64,000 nt of DNA, taken from Verticillium longisporum (lineage: Eukaryota; Ascomycota; Sordariomycetes; Glomerellales; Plectosphaerellaceae). The notes below the pieces were generated by a model. It searched no databases, was not told where the DNA came from, and saw nothing but the letters and a program-made list of their open reading frames with translations. The stretch covers positions 1-64,000 of the forward strand of contig JAETXT010000004.1 of NCBI GenBank assembly GCA_019188255.1. Direction: 5' to 3'. Position numbers and translations under genes: made by a program. Below are positions 1-10,424 of this stretch, one piece after another (position 1 is the stretch's first letter; each line of letters opens with the position of its first letter).

Positions 1-25
1 CTAACCCTAACCCTAACCCTAACCC
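1..25. repeat. Telomere repeats (CCCTAA/TTAGGG type)
   Basis: Four CTAACC units plus one C begin the window, followed at once by unique sequence at base 26. This is the C-rich strand of the TTAGGG repeat used by most filamentous fungi, so base 1 is the physical left end of a chromosome. Only about four repeats remain, probably because the assembly was trimmed. No separate subtelomeric repeat lies between the telomere and the first gene fragment. Confidence 0.97.
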
Positions 26-127
26 GAAAACACCGTCAAGGAACTCAAAGTCATACTCAATCTTTTCGTAGCCGCAGACCTGAAAGCCATTGGCGTTTTC
101 CGTGACTGACGCATTCATGTCTGACAT
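26..127 (-). pseudogene. 2-demethyl-4-deoxygadusol synthase (DDGS) N-terminus, cut off by the telomere
   Basis: Reading the minus strand from the ATG at 127, 34 codons stay open until the telomere repeat begins after the TTC codon at 28-26. Residues 15-34 include the block GYEKIEY (19-25) followed by DGVF (31-34). As I recall it, this block is diagnostic of the N-terminus of the sugar-phosphate cyclase DDGS (MysA of mycosporine clusters), which reads nearly the same there. DDGS converts sedoheptulose 7-phosphate to the cyclitol precursor of mycosporines. The NAD-binding and metal-binding parts, roughly 90 percent of a protein of about 400 residues, are missing, so this copy cannot work. The identification rests on about 20 residues but is supported by the MysC-like ATP-grasp gene next door. 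The promoter side faces the O-methyltransferase gene. Confidence 0.75.
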
Positions 128-977
128 TGTGGCGGTACACCGTAGGAGCTGTAGATTGCTTTATTGCAGGGCTTAGAGCTTAATCCTGAGAAAGGGGCAC
201 CATTGATCAGGCTTTATATAAGCGCTGTCGTAGTAGAGGATCCGAGCTTGACAATGATGCATCATGATCTTGAGAACTATGAATCCCAATGATTCACTAC
301 GAATGCAAGGGCGCCTAAAGCAAAACTCAATAAATTTCACATGTTGGTGGAAAAAATAGCTCCCTGGTAGATCGGGTGCAGGCACGAATCCTTAGGGTAG
401 TGTGTTCAGCCCATCTGGTACCTGAAGGCACACCCGTGATGGTGTGTTTGTTGGTGCAACCCCGCAGTAGATCTGCATTCAGCTCGCTCAAATCATATGA
501 GGAGCCTCGCGGTGTATGCAATTGTGACATCACCCCAACTCTGGGCATGGCTACGCTTGCGGCAGTTGATTCGATGAAACTCCGACCAGATTGTCTAGAT
601 CGATCTTCCCGCATCTTTGAGCCGCAACCTTGCCGCAGTAGGAGCAGAATATGATCTTGATGAATCATCGCGCGTTAAGGTGAACGTGCTTATTGCCCAT
701 GGATATGTTTTGCCCATGTTGGCCGGATGCAAATCTGCATGTATACGCGTCATCGAATTTGTAGAATCACGACATTTTCTACCATTCGCATCGGCGGTGA
801 AGGGAATTATCATTGTTGCCTGGATTGATTGGGTGGTTTTGTCTTTGTCGTTTTCGTATTGAATTGAAACCTCGTCTCGCATCTCCTTCCCCTGATTCGA
901 GTTCGTTGGCCTTGTCTGTGTTATCACTCGGTTTTCAGGAAATCATACTTACCACCTGCGACTTTTCAAAAGAAACG
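128..977. promoter_or_regulatory. Divergent intergenic region between DDGS remnant and O-methyltransferase
   Basis: This 850-base stretch separates two head-to-head genes and holds no convincing coding frame. The arrangement suggests a shared bidirectional promoter, but I recognise no specific binding site. Confidence 0.4.
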
Positions 978-1893
978 ATGGCCGGCTTCGATTCCTCCAA
1001 GGCTTATGCCGAGCAAGAGGACGTATATTTCAACGATGGACGCGAGGTCGAGCTCCAGCGCTTCGTGTGCTCTCGCCCGAGTCTTGAGAAATTGAAAGGA
1101 TCGCCTCAAGAGGTTCTGGCTGCCATCGACGAATTTGGCAGGCAGCGTAAGTATCTTATGAACATTGGGTCTGAAAAAGGCGCCATTGTTGCCGACTTGA
1201 TCGCGAGCCTGAAGCCGAAAATAATGGTAAGCGAACCCGATATTGAATCCCTGGTGCAGATCAGTAGTCGTTAACCACGACACTGCAACAGGTCGAACTT
1301 GGAGGCTATGTAGGCTACTCGGCAGTCTTATTTGGCGATGCCTTGCGTAGCGCAGGTGGAGAGCGATTCATTTGCATCGAGAAGAATCCCGAGTTTGCCG
1401 CTGTCGCAAGGTCCATGGTCGAGCTGGCAGGATTGAGCTCCATCGTGGAAATCCATGTTGGCTCGGCAGACGAGACTCTCAAGCGACTGCATTCCAGCGG
1501 TGTTTTGGAATCCATCGATCTCTTATTTCTGGATCACGTTAAGCCAGCCTACCTACCGGATTTGAAGACCTGCGAAAACTTGCAATTGGTCCGGCCTGGC
1601 AGCGTGCTGGCCGCGGACAACGTCATTAAGCCAGGCAACCCGCCATACCTAGAGTATGTGAGGAGCACAGTGGAGGACAAGCAAAAGGCGGCACGCAATA
1701 GGACGATGGAGGACGCTGCCGCACGCGGTGATCCTAGTCTAATATACCAAAGTGAGCTCATCCATAGCTTTGAGCCTACTGGGATACCTGTGAGTCTACG
1801 TTGCCTTTCACGATGAAGACTGGCTCATTTGCGAACTTTTAGGATGGTGTGGAAATCACTAAATGTGTTGGGAAAGACGCGTTGCAAGCGTGA
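978..1893 (+). CDS. Catechol-type O-methyltransferase
   Basis: Three exons (978-1226, 1292-1789, 1843-1893) with GT-AG introns of 65 and 53 bases give 265 residues. The fold signature is that of animal catechol O-methyltransferase: the S-adenosylmethionine loop VELGGYVGYSA at 84-94, the metal and catalytic block FLDHVKPAYLPD at 162-173, and ADN at 191-193. The three expected metal ligands (Asp164, Asp192, Asn193) are all present, so the enzyme looks functional. No signal peptide is seen, so it is probably cytosolic. It sits between the DDGS remnant and a MysC-like ATP-grasp gene. By context it may methylate the cyclitol to 4-deoxygadusol, but it is of COMT type rather than the cyanobacterial MysB type, so that substrate is inferred. 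A catechol substrate is the alternative. Confidence 0.88.
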
Positions 1894-1915
1894 AAGCATG
1901 AAAGCATGAAAGCGG
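1893..1915. repeat. Short tandem repeat, GAAAGCAT-type unit
   Basis: Just after the methyltransferase stop codon an 8-base unit is repeated about three times, the last copy imperfect. It is probably neutral slippage in the 3' UTR. Confidence 0.6.
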
Positions 1916-2132
1916 GACCGATAAGCAACTAAGAAGTCAATCAGTCGGATAAACACCGCGTGTGCCAAAGTGTTGCCAAGATCACAAATGCGCAGACGGT
2001 TCTCCCAAGGTGCAGCGCATGACCGAGAGTTGCGAACGCTGCATGTCTATGACGCGCACTTCCCCTCTCAAGAAAAGAAATTCCAGGCGCTGTGACTGTT
2101 ATTACCTGGGCCAAGTACAAGTGTTCTTTCAG

Positions 2133-3704
2133 ATGGAGCTACTCCCTAACCCTACTCGTCCACCAGTAAACAGTGCATCGTCAATGGCTCTTCATCACAA
2201 ATCAGTGGCACCAATGATCCGGCACGTCATCAAAAACGCATTCCTTCTCTGCTTGAGCCTTACGTTCCTCCCATTCACCAGTCTTGTCGTTCTGGTCTGC
2301 CAGGTGTACACAATCTTGTCAACATGGCTGAACCCAAAACATGGGGCGTCAGGAGTCGTCAAGACCATCCTGGTCACTGGTGTCAACATGAATAAAGGCC
2401 TCTCGACGGCTAGATTATTTCACAGCCAGGGCCATCGAGTCATAGGTGCTGACACGCACCGCCTGTCACCGGCACGGGTTTCCGTGGCTCTTAGCCAGTT
2501 TTATGTCCTTCCCGAGCCGTGCGACACGGAGCTCGAGACTCTCAGCACTCACACTACGGCGTACGTAACCTCGCTATTGCAGATCATCAAGGCGGAGAAG
2601 GTTGATCTCTGGGTATCTGTGTCAGACGTCAACGCCGCCATACAAGATGCACAGGCTCGGCAGCTTATCGAGAACTGTACCAACACGAGGGTTATCCAAT
2701 TGCAAGAGTCGCAAGTCGAAATGCTGCACAACAAGGCATTGTTTATGAACCATGTTCATTCAATCGGTCTCAGGGCTCCGGAAACGAAGACTGTCTTGAG
2801 CGCTGCAGAGCTCATCGAGTTTCTATCAGCTCGAGGCGGTTTGTCACTCAGCATATCCGGCGGTACGCAATATCTGGTCAAACCGGTTGATATCAATGAC
2901 ATTGCCCGCTTCGGCATGGCTTTGGTGCCCCGGGATATCGAGCAAGACACACTACAGGCGATCAGCACGATCCCATTCAAGGATGGAAACCGGGTTCCGT
3001 CTTTCCAAATTCAAGAATACATTCAGGGCAGGGAGTACTGCACACACGCTTTGGTGATTGGAGGCCAAGTTCGTGCCTTCGTTGCTTGTCCTTCTGCAAG
3101 CGTCTTGATGCACTACTCGGCACTATCACCGTCTTCACATCTCAGCCAGAAAATGCTGCACTTCACGAGATCGATCATTGAGAAGGACTCCACGGATTGG
3201 ACAGGGCACTTGAGTTTCGACTTCATCGTCAGGTCGAAAGCCAGCAGCAATTTAGAGGAAGACCAGCATGCGGAGATTTACCCGATAGAGTGCAATCCAA
3301 GGGTCCACACAGCCGTTGTTCTCTTCAACGAAACACCAGGCCTGGTAGAAGATTACCTAAGTGTACTAGAGCCAGGTGTGGCTCACCAGCCAGTGGAACC
3401 TCGGTATCCTAGAACTTATCGAAAGTACTATTGGTTGGGGCAGGACTTCGTCGAGCTGGCTATGTTGCCCACCATTCGAGCGCTGCTCATGCCCAACGGT
3501 GGCGATACCTCAATTCAGCAGTCGTGGTGTAAGTTTTGGCATCATCTTTGCCACTGGAAGGATGCAACCTTCGAGGTTAGTGACCCGTGGCCATTTTGGT
3601 GGCTCTATCACATCTACTGGCCTGTCCAGTTTGCCTGGTCTTTGAGGACAACACGTTGGCAAATGATCAATGTGAGCACAGGCAAAGTATTCAAGGCGGC
3701 ATAA
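2133..3704 (+). CDS. ATP-grasp enzyme, MysC-like (mycosporine-glycine synthase family)
   Basis: Single-exon gene of 523 residues from the ATG at 2133. The frame is open back to 1962, but the upstream part is Cys/Arg-rich and unlike the family; ATG 2184 is also possible. A hydrophobic segment lies near residues 33-58. It is followed by an N-terminal nucleotide-fold motif TILVTGVNMNKGLSTARLFH, then GHRVIGAD, then the ATP-grasp core. This order (membrane segment, G-x-M-x-K-x-L-x-x-AR, GHRVI) matches MysC enzymes, which use ATP to join 4-deoxygadusol to glycine or another amine. It follows the O-methyltransferase on the same strand and shows no lesion. Another carboxylate-amine ligase role is possible. 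Confidence is high for ATP-grasp and moderate for the MysC role. Confidence 0.85.
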   Translation: MELLPNPTRPPVNSASSMALHHKSVAPMIRHVIKNAFLLCLSLTFLPFTSLVVLVCQVYTILSTWLNPKHGASGVVKTILVTGVNMNKGLSTARLFHSQGHRVIGADTHRLSPARVSVALSQFYVLPEPCDTELETLSTHTTAYVTSLLQIIKAEKVDLWVSVSDVNAAIQDAQARQLIENCTNTRVIQLQESQVEMLHNKALFMNHVHSIGLRAPETKTVLSAAELIEFLSARGGLSLSISGGTQYLVKPVDINDIARFGMALVPRDIEQDTLQAISTIPFKDGNRVPSFQIQEYIQGREYCTHALVIGGQVRAFVACPSASVLMHYSALSPSSHLSQKMLHFTRSIIEKDSTDWTGHLSFDFIVRSKASSNLEEDQHAEIYPIECNPRVHTAVVLFNETPGLVEDYLSVLEPGVAHQPVEPRYPRTYRKYYWLGQDFVELAMLPTIRALLMPNGGDTSIQQSWCKFWHHLCHWKDATFEVSDPWPFWWLYHIYWPVQFAWSLRTTRWQMINVSTGKVFKAA

Positions 3705-5374
3705 CTTCAGGCTTTCATCGAACCCCGTCTGCTCAACCGACATCGACCTCCAGCGCACCAGCGTCCTGCGCTCCGGCGACAGACGGCTTGGGTGGCAAAA
3801 CTTGTGAATGGCCCTGACATATTGTGCAGCCTTTTCGGTAGCAAGGCGGCGGTTGAGATGCCTCTCTCCGCACAGCGGCTGTGGGAATCAAAAACAACGT
3901 TGCGCGTTCCGAGACTGGGGCGCGAACTTGGGGTGTTGTTACCTCAACAAAGTCTTTCATGAATCCGATTCCCCGTTCATGGACATTGGGTTCAGCGCAC
4001 TTGACTGGGCCTGGGCCTGGAAAGGGGTCCGCTGGTGGGTAGTAAGCCGTTATTTAGGCCTCAATGACAATGTCAAGCTTGCTTGATAATGAGACGGTTT
4101 CCCAATGTGCTACGTGATGCGGCCTGGAAGATGCCGATAATTTGCATTTGGCATGTCACGAGTCACGACAGCACATGGAAACCACAATGTCCATCAACTG
4201 TCCCGGCCCCATGGCAACGACCCACTTGTCAAGCAGCAAAAGGCACGAAAGAGATCTCACCCGACCTACTAAGAGTCAGCTATGTGCAGGCTGCATTACC
4301 AGGTCGTTGCCGGCCGTGCCGAGCCAGCACATGTTGTGGCCGATCAAGTGCCCGCACGCCAAGGCCACACGCCAAGGGTGGAATCGCCATCGGCAGGATT
4401 CAACGCGTGCGAGGTGGCCCGAAAGGGCGCCCATCGCCGCCACATGCAGCCTGTTCGCTGATTAAAGGCGCGGACCGAGCTTGGCGGAGCCGAGCAGATG
4501 GGTGTCGGCGCGGACGCAGGCGAGGGCCAGGATCAAAGACGTACTATCTTCCAAAAAGAGCGATTTGGCATTACAATCAAAGGGCTTGATTGTAAGTATT
4601 CGAGAGACAGGAGCAGTAGTCCGTTGACCTTCAATGCCTGTTGATGCGATCCGCAATGGATGAGCAGAGGTAGCCGACTGCAGACGATTAGACTGCAAGT
4701 GCAATTGGTGGTCCACACTACGAACGGGACAGCCCATCGGACGAACGAGTGCCGACAGACAACTGATGACCCGGCGCGAAGCATCATGCCATGCCGCCAA
4801 TCCAGGCCTGGCAATCTCGCCGTGCTGCAATAAGGTTAATTGAGTCTTGGCGTATGAGATGAAGGTCGTCTCGGGTGGATTGCTCGCCTGCAACTGTGAT
4901 GGGCCACCGATTGAAACAGGCAACGTGCCGGGGCTGTGCCACAGGTCTGCGGTGGGCCCATGCCAATCACGATTGGGAGTCAAACAAAAGCTTATGAAGG
5001 CCAACGCCTACTGGCCAGTAGTGCCAAGCCTGTTGGGTCTTGACTCGGGAGGCTCTGACGCGACGGCCGAGTATGGTGTCTACCAAACCCTAAGCGGCTA
5101 CCATATCCGGTTTTTCGAAGGAATTGGACCCGAAGCTGGGGCAAAAGTGATTCGTGGGACACCCCCGCGGGGGGACAATGCGGGGAGAAGGAGATGGCTG
5201 AAGGGGAGGCTGATTCGTGGACCCCATGGGGGCCATGTGGGAGGGGACGCCCTGGGGATCTGCTCCACATGGCGAACATGTTTATCTTGAAGGCCTTTCC
5301 CTCCTGTCAGACTGACTCTGTTCCTCACCCCTTCACCCCAACTCGCGTCGCCAACCAATACACAAACCGACAAC
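3705..5374. other. Intergenic region upstream of sugar transporter
   Basis: About 1.7 kb with only short, overlapping frames on both strands and no protein family I recognise. Its right end is the transporter promoter and carries CreA-like sites (separate entry). Confidence 0.5.
5163..5185. promoter_or_regulatory. Cluster of CreA/Cre1-like hexamers
   Basis: Three matches to the carbon-catabolite repressor consensus SYGGRG lie within 23 bases: CCCCGC (5163-5168, reverse orientation), GCGGGG (5167-5172) and GCGGGG (5180-5185). They are about 190-210 bases before the transporter ATG. Closely paired sites are typical of functional CreA targets, and glucose repression would suit a sugar permease. 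This is prediction only. Confidence 0.45.
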
Positions 5375-7094
5375 ATGTCTGAGAAGGAGCAACCCGGACT
5401 CGCCCACGCCGAGAATGGCGTGTACAACCCCGACCTGGCTCTCATCGAGGCCGCACACAAGACGAGTGACGAAGAAGCCAACCTGTCTCGCAAGGAGCTC
5501 TTCTCCCGTTACGCGCCGGCCGTCATCTACAGTGGTCTGCTGAGTTTGGCTTTGGTCATGGAGGGTATGGATGTCGGCCTTATCAACAACTTCTTCGCCC
5601 ATCCTGCCTATCTGAAGAGGTTCGGCTGGCCTAACGAGGCTGGTGAGAACCATATCTCTTCGACCTGGCAGGCGGCTATCGGCAACGGTAACAATGCCGG
5701 CACCATCGTCGGCCTTCTCATCAACGGTTGGCTCCAGTCTCGCTTCGGTTCGCGCAAGGTTTACATGGGAGCCATGGTCGCCATGGGCGCCACGATCTTC
5801 TGCCTGTTCTTCGCTACGAACGTTGAGATGCTCCTCGCCGGTAACATTCTCTGCGGCATTCCCTGGGGTATCTTCCAGACTCTGACGACTGCCTACGCTG
5901 CCGAGATTTGCCCCGCCGCCATCCGTGGATACCTCACTGCCTGGGTGTCCATGTGCTGGGGTGCCGGATCTTTCCTAGCTGCGGGTGTGCTTCGTGGTTC
6001 TCTCGACCTGCCAGGAGACGCTGGGTGGCGTGTGCCATATGGCCTACAGTGGGTCTGGGTCGTGCCCCTATTCTTCGTCGGCCTCTTTGCCCCTGAGAGC
6101 CCCTGGTACTTGATTCGTCGTGGCCGTGTCGATGAGGCTGAGAAGTCGCTTCGCCGCCTCGCTCGAAAGGGACACTACACCGACCAAACTATGGCCGAGC
6201 TCATCGCGTTCATGAAGCACACAAACGAGATGGAGAAGATCGAAGCCGAGGGCGCCAGCTATAGGGACTGCTTCCACGGCACTAACCTACGCCGTACCCT
6301 CATTACCTGCATGACTTGGGTTGTCCAGATTCTCAACGGTCAGGCCCTTACCGCTTACGCCGCCGTCTTCCTCCGGGCTGGTGGTATGCCTACTCACCAG
6401 TCTTTCAACTTCAGCATGGGAATTCAGTCGACCAATATCGTCGGCACTATTATTGCCATTGTTCTGATGGGTCGTATTGGACGTCGTACCTTCTATCTCT
6501 ACGGTTCCTCGTTCATCGGCCTTTGCATGCTGATTATGGGAATCTTGGGCTTCATCAAGACTAACAACATTCCTATTGCTGTTGCTGTCATCCTGATCTT
6601 CGTTCAGCTGACCTTCAAGCTGTCGCTGGGTCCCGCCTGTTACGTCATTGTTGGAGAGATGTGCTCCAGCCGTGTCCGCGCTCAGACTCTTGTCCTCGGC
6701 CGCGCCGTCTACGTTACGGGTGTCATCTGTGTCCAGCAACTCAACCCCCGCATGCTTAACAAGGGAGGCGATGCTTGGAACTGGGGAGCCAGGGCTGGTC
6801 TCCTCTACTTTGGTCTCTGCTTCATTTGGGCTGTCTGGATCTTCTTCTGCCTGCCCGAGACGAAGAACCGCAGTTTTGCCGACATCGACTACCTCTTCCA
6901 GAAGAAGGTGTCTGCCCGAAAGTTCGCCACTACTCCCATCGACAGTAAGTTCAACATTCATCCCATGTCTGCTTGTAACCCTGCTAACGTTCTTTTTCCT
7001 AGTCTACGACCTTGCTGGTATCGGCCAGACCAACCACAAGCTGGAGGAGGACGACGCTGACGTTGTCGAGGTTCGCGAGGATAAGCGTCAGTAG
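5375..7094 (+). CDS. MFS sugar transporter, maltose/alpha-glucoside permease type
   Basis: Two exons (5375-6944, 7003-7094) encode 553 residues. A 50-residue cytosolic N-terminus precedes about 12 membrane spans. Family marks include GRIGRR after the sixth span, a glycine-rich LxxxRFGSRK stretch in the first loop, and PETKNRSFADIDYLF at the end of the last span. These place it in the fungal sugar porter family, closest to maltose permeases of the MAL61/MalP group. It would carry an alpha-glucoside or related sugar with protons across the plasma membrane. The short second exon encodes an acidic tail, DDADVVEVRED. Codon use is strongly biased to C-ending codons, suggesting high expression. CreA-like sites lie upstream. 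The actual sugar cannot be read from sequence. Confidence 0.9.
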
Positions 7095-7805
7095 ATTTCT
7101 ATAAGGAAGGGGGTTAAATGGTGGCGATGCATAGGCCGTGCTCTTGATTGAAAGTGTGGTAGATTAGAGCACTCAATACATCGTTCTATCATCCACATTT
7201 TACGCTGGATTCTATCTACTATATAGTGCAATCGTTTTCAGAGAGATGTGACGCATGGCTCTAATGTAGACGCTTTAGACGCTTAAACGGTTGGTGGGTT
7301 GGATGGATAGGCTGTGTGTGGTGATCAAATTCCAACAATGAATTTGGTTTCGATCCGAATTCACTTCTTTAATTACCCATGGACAGCAAAAGAGTTCGAA
7401 GACTTGCTTGTGATCGTGCATCCCTCTCAATCCGCATTTGTAGCTGATCGGTAGAGATGAGAGGCCGTGCCGGTGATCGTAATCGCATCAGCCCATTGCC
7501 TTTGCAGTCATGTTACCCTTGTGCCAGGCCGCGGTGTCGGCCTCAATCGCCCAAACATCTAAACGGCAGTGCCCGTCCTCTTTGATGGACCTAGTAGTCC
7601 TGCAGGCTTTCCAGCTCAGTGTGTTGGGTGGAACTGTCGAACTTCTGAGAGCTTCGCATTCGCAGGCTCTCTACAGCAAAGGTTTTCTTTTGGATGTCGG
7701 GTTTGATTTCTAAATTTGGTTTCATATAGTCCCTAAATTTTTGGCCCCTCGCTACATACTTATGCAAAGTCTTGAAATATTCTAGCCCAGGTTTCACGCA
7801 TTGTC
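7095..7805. other. Intergenic, convergent gene ends
   Basis: About 710 bases between the transporter stop and the permease pseudogene stop. It is AT-richer than the flanking genes. I see no gene or repeat in it. Confidence 0.5.
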
Positions 7806-9530
7806 CTACTGTGCTAGAGTCCTAACATAAGCAACAGGACCTTCGTACTGATGCGTGCCGCGCACGAGATAATAGGCCAGAGAGAACAAGGCGATGACAC
7901 TGTAAATGAGAATATTCCAATTCATCAAGTCGAGAGTGGGTTTTGGCGTTGGCGGCATAAAAGCCAGGACGAAGATGGCAACGAGAAACACAACTGAGGC
8001 AACGTTGATGGTTAGACCCCATCGACCGAGCCTGAACTTTGAGGGAAGTAGAGGACTATTGGTCCAGCGCCTCCAAATCATGCAGCCGATGGAGCAGATA
8101 TAGCTAGACAGAAGAGAAGTTGTCGCCAAGGATGTAATTGAATTCAGGGCGACGGCAGACCCAATGTTGATGAGCGAGAGAAGACTGGAAATGAGGAAAG
8201 TCGTAAAAATGGCGTTGAGGGGAACATCCCAGCCGGCGGGAACTTTAGCGAACCAAGGGCTCAGGGGTACGGCGTTATCACGCGCAAAAGCAAACAGCTG
8301 GCGCGAGGCAATGGCCACCATGGTGAGATTGGAGAATATGGCCATAGCGACGACAAAGACGGCCATAGCCGTGGCGCTGCTTGCTGACTGTGTCGAGTTG
8401 AGAAAAACCTGCATGAAGGGGTACCCAGTCGGTGTTTCGAAGACCTCAAAAAGGTCGCCAATGCAGAAGCAGTAGGTGATCATCATAAACCATTCTAGCC
8501 CACCGTTGATCACGGTGGTTATGATCATGGATCGGGGCAGCGTCCGCCCGGCGTTGCGCACCTCCTCCGACATGTGAACGGCGGCATCGGCACCAAGCAG
8601 AGGCAAGATACCAGCGGTGATGCCGACGAGAGCAGAGCCACCTAGACTTCCCCAGCCCCCACCGTCGAAGAATTCGGTGAAGACGGCTTTGGGCTCAGCC
8701 CGAGGAGACAGGACCCAGAGCGTTACGAGGATTCCGAAGAAGCCAAAGATACGGATAATGAGCACAAGAGCTTTGATGAGGGGTAGCTTTCTAGCCAGGA
8801 CCGTGTTGAAGAGGACCGAAAATGCGGCGACAGCAATAGTGAGCAGCGTGCCATGCCATGGCTGAGGAACGTAACCGGGGTAGTTCAGGACTATTAGCCC
8901 TTGGATCTGCGTGCCGGAAATGTATGCCGAGGACGCGCAAGACGTCTTCCAGCCAAGGACTCACATCCATCCCATCAAGTAACTGGTGAACTTTTGGTAT
9001 TGAGGCGGCGCGAATTCGGAAACCCAGTGGTATTGCCCGCCAGTTGTCGGAGCCCTAACAGTTATGTTAACAAAAATCTTCAAAGTTGGGTTGGGCGGCA
9101 ACAAACATGGACGCCATTTCAGCCATAGATATATTGACCAACATGAAACCGGCCCAGCAAGTCAAGTACATCCAGATGAGGCCAGCCGTACCTCCATTAA
9201 TGAGACCAATAGTCGAGACACTGTATGCCACGTTAGCTACTTTAGGCCTCAAGACAGCAACAATCTCTCCTCAAAGAGAATTCCCACGATGCCATTAGAA
9301 TCATGGAGAAGCCAAAGATCGATAGGAAGCGAAAGTTTCTCTACGGTACCATCATTAGTAGCTGTCAGGCTCAAATTCTAGTTTCACTGTTCTTACTTTC
9401 ATCTCCTGCTTCTTGCCCATGAGATACATGTCCGCCCGATCATTGGCATTGCCACGCTTCTCGTCGATGCCATCGCCATCAGGTCGGCGGCAGAGCCGTA
9501 CACCAGACGATCTTCCTTATCAGCGGACAT
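7806..9530 (-). pseudogene. GABA/amino-acid permease (APC family), disrupted
   Basis: The remnant reads as a fungal GABA/choline-type amino-acid permease. Its last 385 codons (8960 to 7806) are open and carry typical membrane spans, with the stretches GTQIQGLIVLNYP, PWHGTLLTIAV and VRNAGRTLPRSM. Upstream exons follow in order: 9397-9530, an intron 9341-9396, then LINGGTAGLIWMYL and GGQYHWVSEFAPPQYQKF. Two lesions are visible. A TGA at 8961-8963 interrupts GWM-x-VLGW, where relatives have Cys (TGC). One base is also missing near 9478-9484, which splits the N-terminal acidic region between two frames. The intron near 9260 has no clear donor. The intact gene would import GABA or another amino acid. 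Flanking genes are unrelated. Confidence 0.72.
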
Positions 9531-10424
9531 CGTTGCTTGAATACAGAAGGTAAAAAGAAAACTTCTTCAACGAAGGAACGAAAGGAATATGTAGAGCAGT
9601 AGGAGAAGCCGGGGAAACCACGATGGCAGGGAAGGGGGGGAACGGTCAGAGGTCATGCAGCAGCAGACGGCCGCCCTGGGCTGAAAGATGGTGTATAGAC
9701 CCCCCACGCTCAGTGCACCAGGATCATGGCTCGAAAAAGCATGCCGGCTTGTTGCGATGGTCACAGTTCTGGCCAGAACTGGGCTGCTGCATGGCGTGTT
9801 GGACTCTGGCCAGCGATAGAACCTTTGGTGCTGTGTTGTTGGCGTCCAACACGGCGCCTTGTGGATGGATAGCATCGGTAGTGGAGTCCTCAGAAATCTG
9901 TCTTTGCCCGTTTTGTGAAGCAGCCGAACCATAACAGGGGTCCTGGAACGTCTGCTGCCTGCAGGGGCTGGGCACCCTGGCTGCCAGGTCGACTTCTGGA
10001 TCGGTGCTTACACTTTTGTTACGCAAGATGATTCTACTGTCATTTCAATGTTGCAAAAAAAGTTTGTCATTGGAGAACCAGAGCCCGGCCGCCAAGGGTA
10101 GTGACGGGATACTATGTATACATGGTACATGGCAAGTCCCCCCCTCCCGGCCTCGCAGAACAGCGAGCTACCCTGTCAAGAGATCAAAGTCTAATCGGCG
10201 CGTGTCTCGCTGAAAAGCCTTGAGATTGGTCCGCCAGTAGAATGGAAGTGGCGTCTCATTCAGGAGCTCGTTCTTTGGGCCTCATCCCGAGCGAGAGGAT
10301 CGGGCTTCTCAGTACATGAAGAGACGCATGGCCCAACTCGGCGGACAGGTCTCTTGCATTGACGTACTCCAGAAGTCCGAAAAATTGGAATTCTTTTTCT
10401 GTATAGTTTTGACGGTTGTAGGCC
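9531..10424. other. Intergenic
   Basis: About 890 bases with no recognisable gene, repeat or RNA. Short frames occur on both strands without family resemblance. Confidence 0.45.

Noticed and set aside
1962..2132. Earlier start of the ATP-grasp frame at 1962
   Set aside because: The added 57 residues are Cys/Arg-rich, unlike the family, and the membrane segment expected near the N-terminus follows the later ATG.
4462..5004. A 180-codon minus-strand frame upstream of the sugar transporter
   Set aside because: No domain, no splice pattern and no codon bias like neighbouring genes.
6287..6961. A 224-codon minus-strand frame inside the sugar transporter
   Set aside because: Antisense shadow of strongly biased codons; composition is low in hydrophobics and matches no family.
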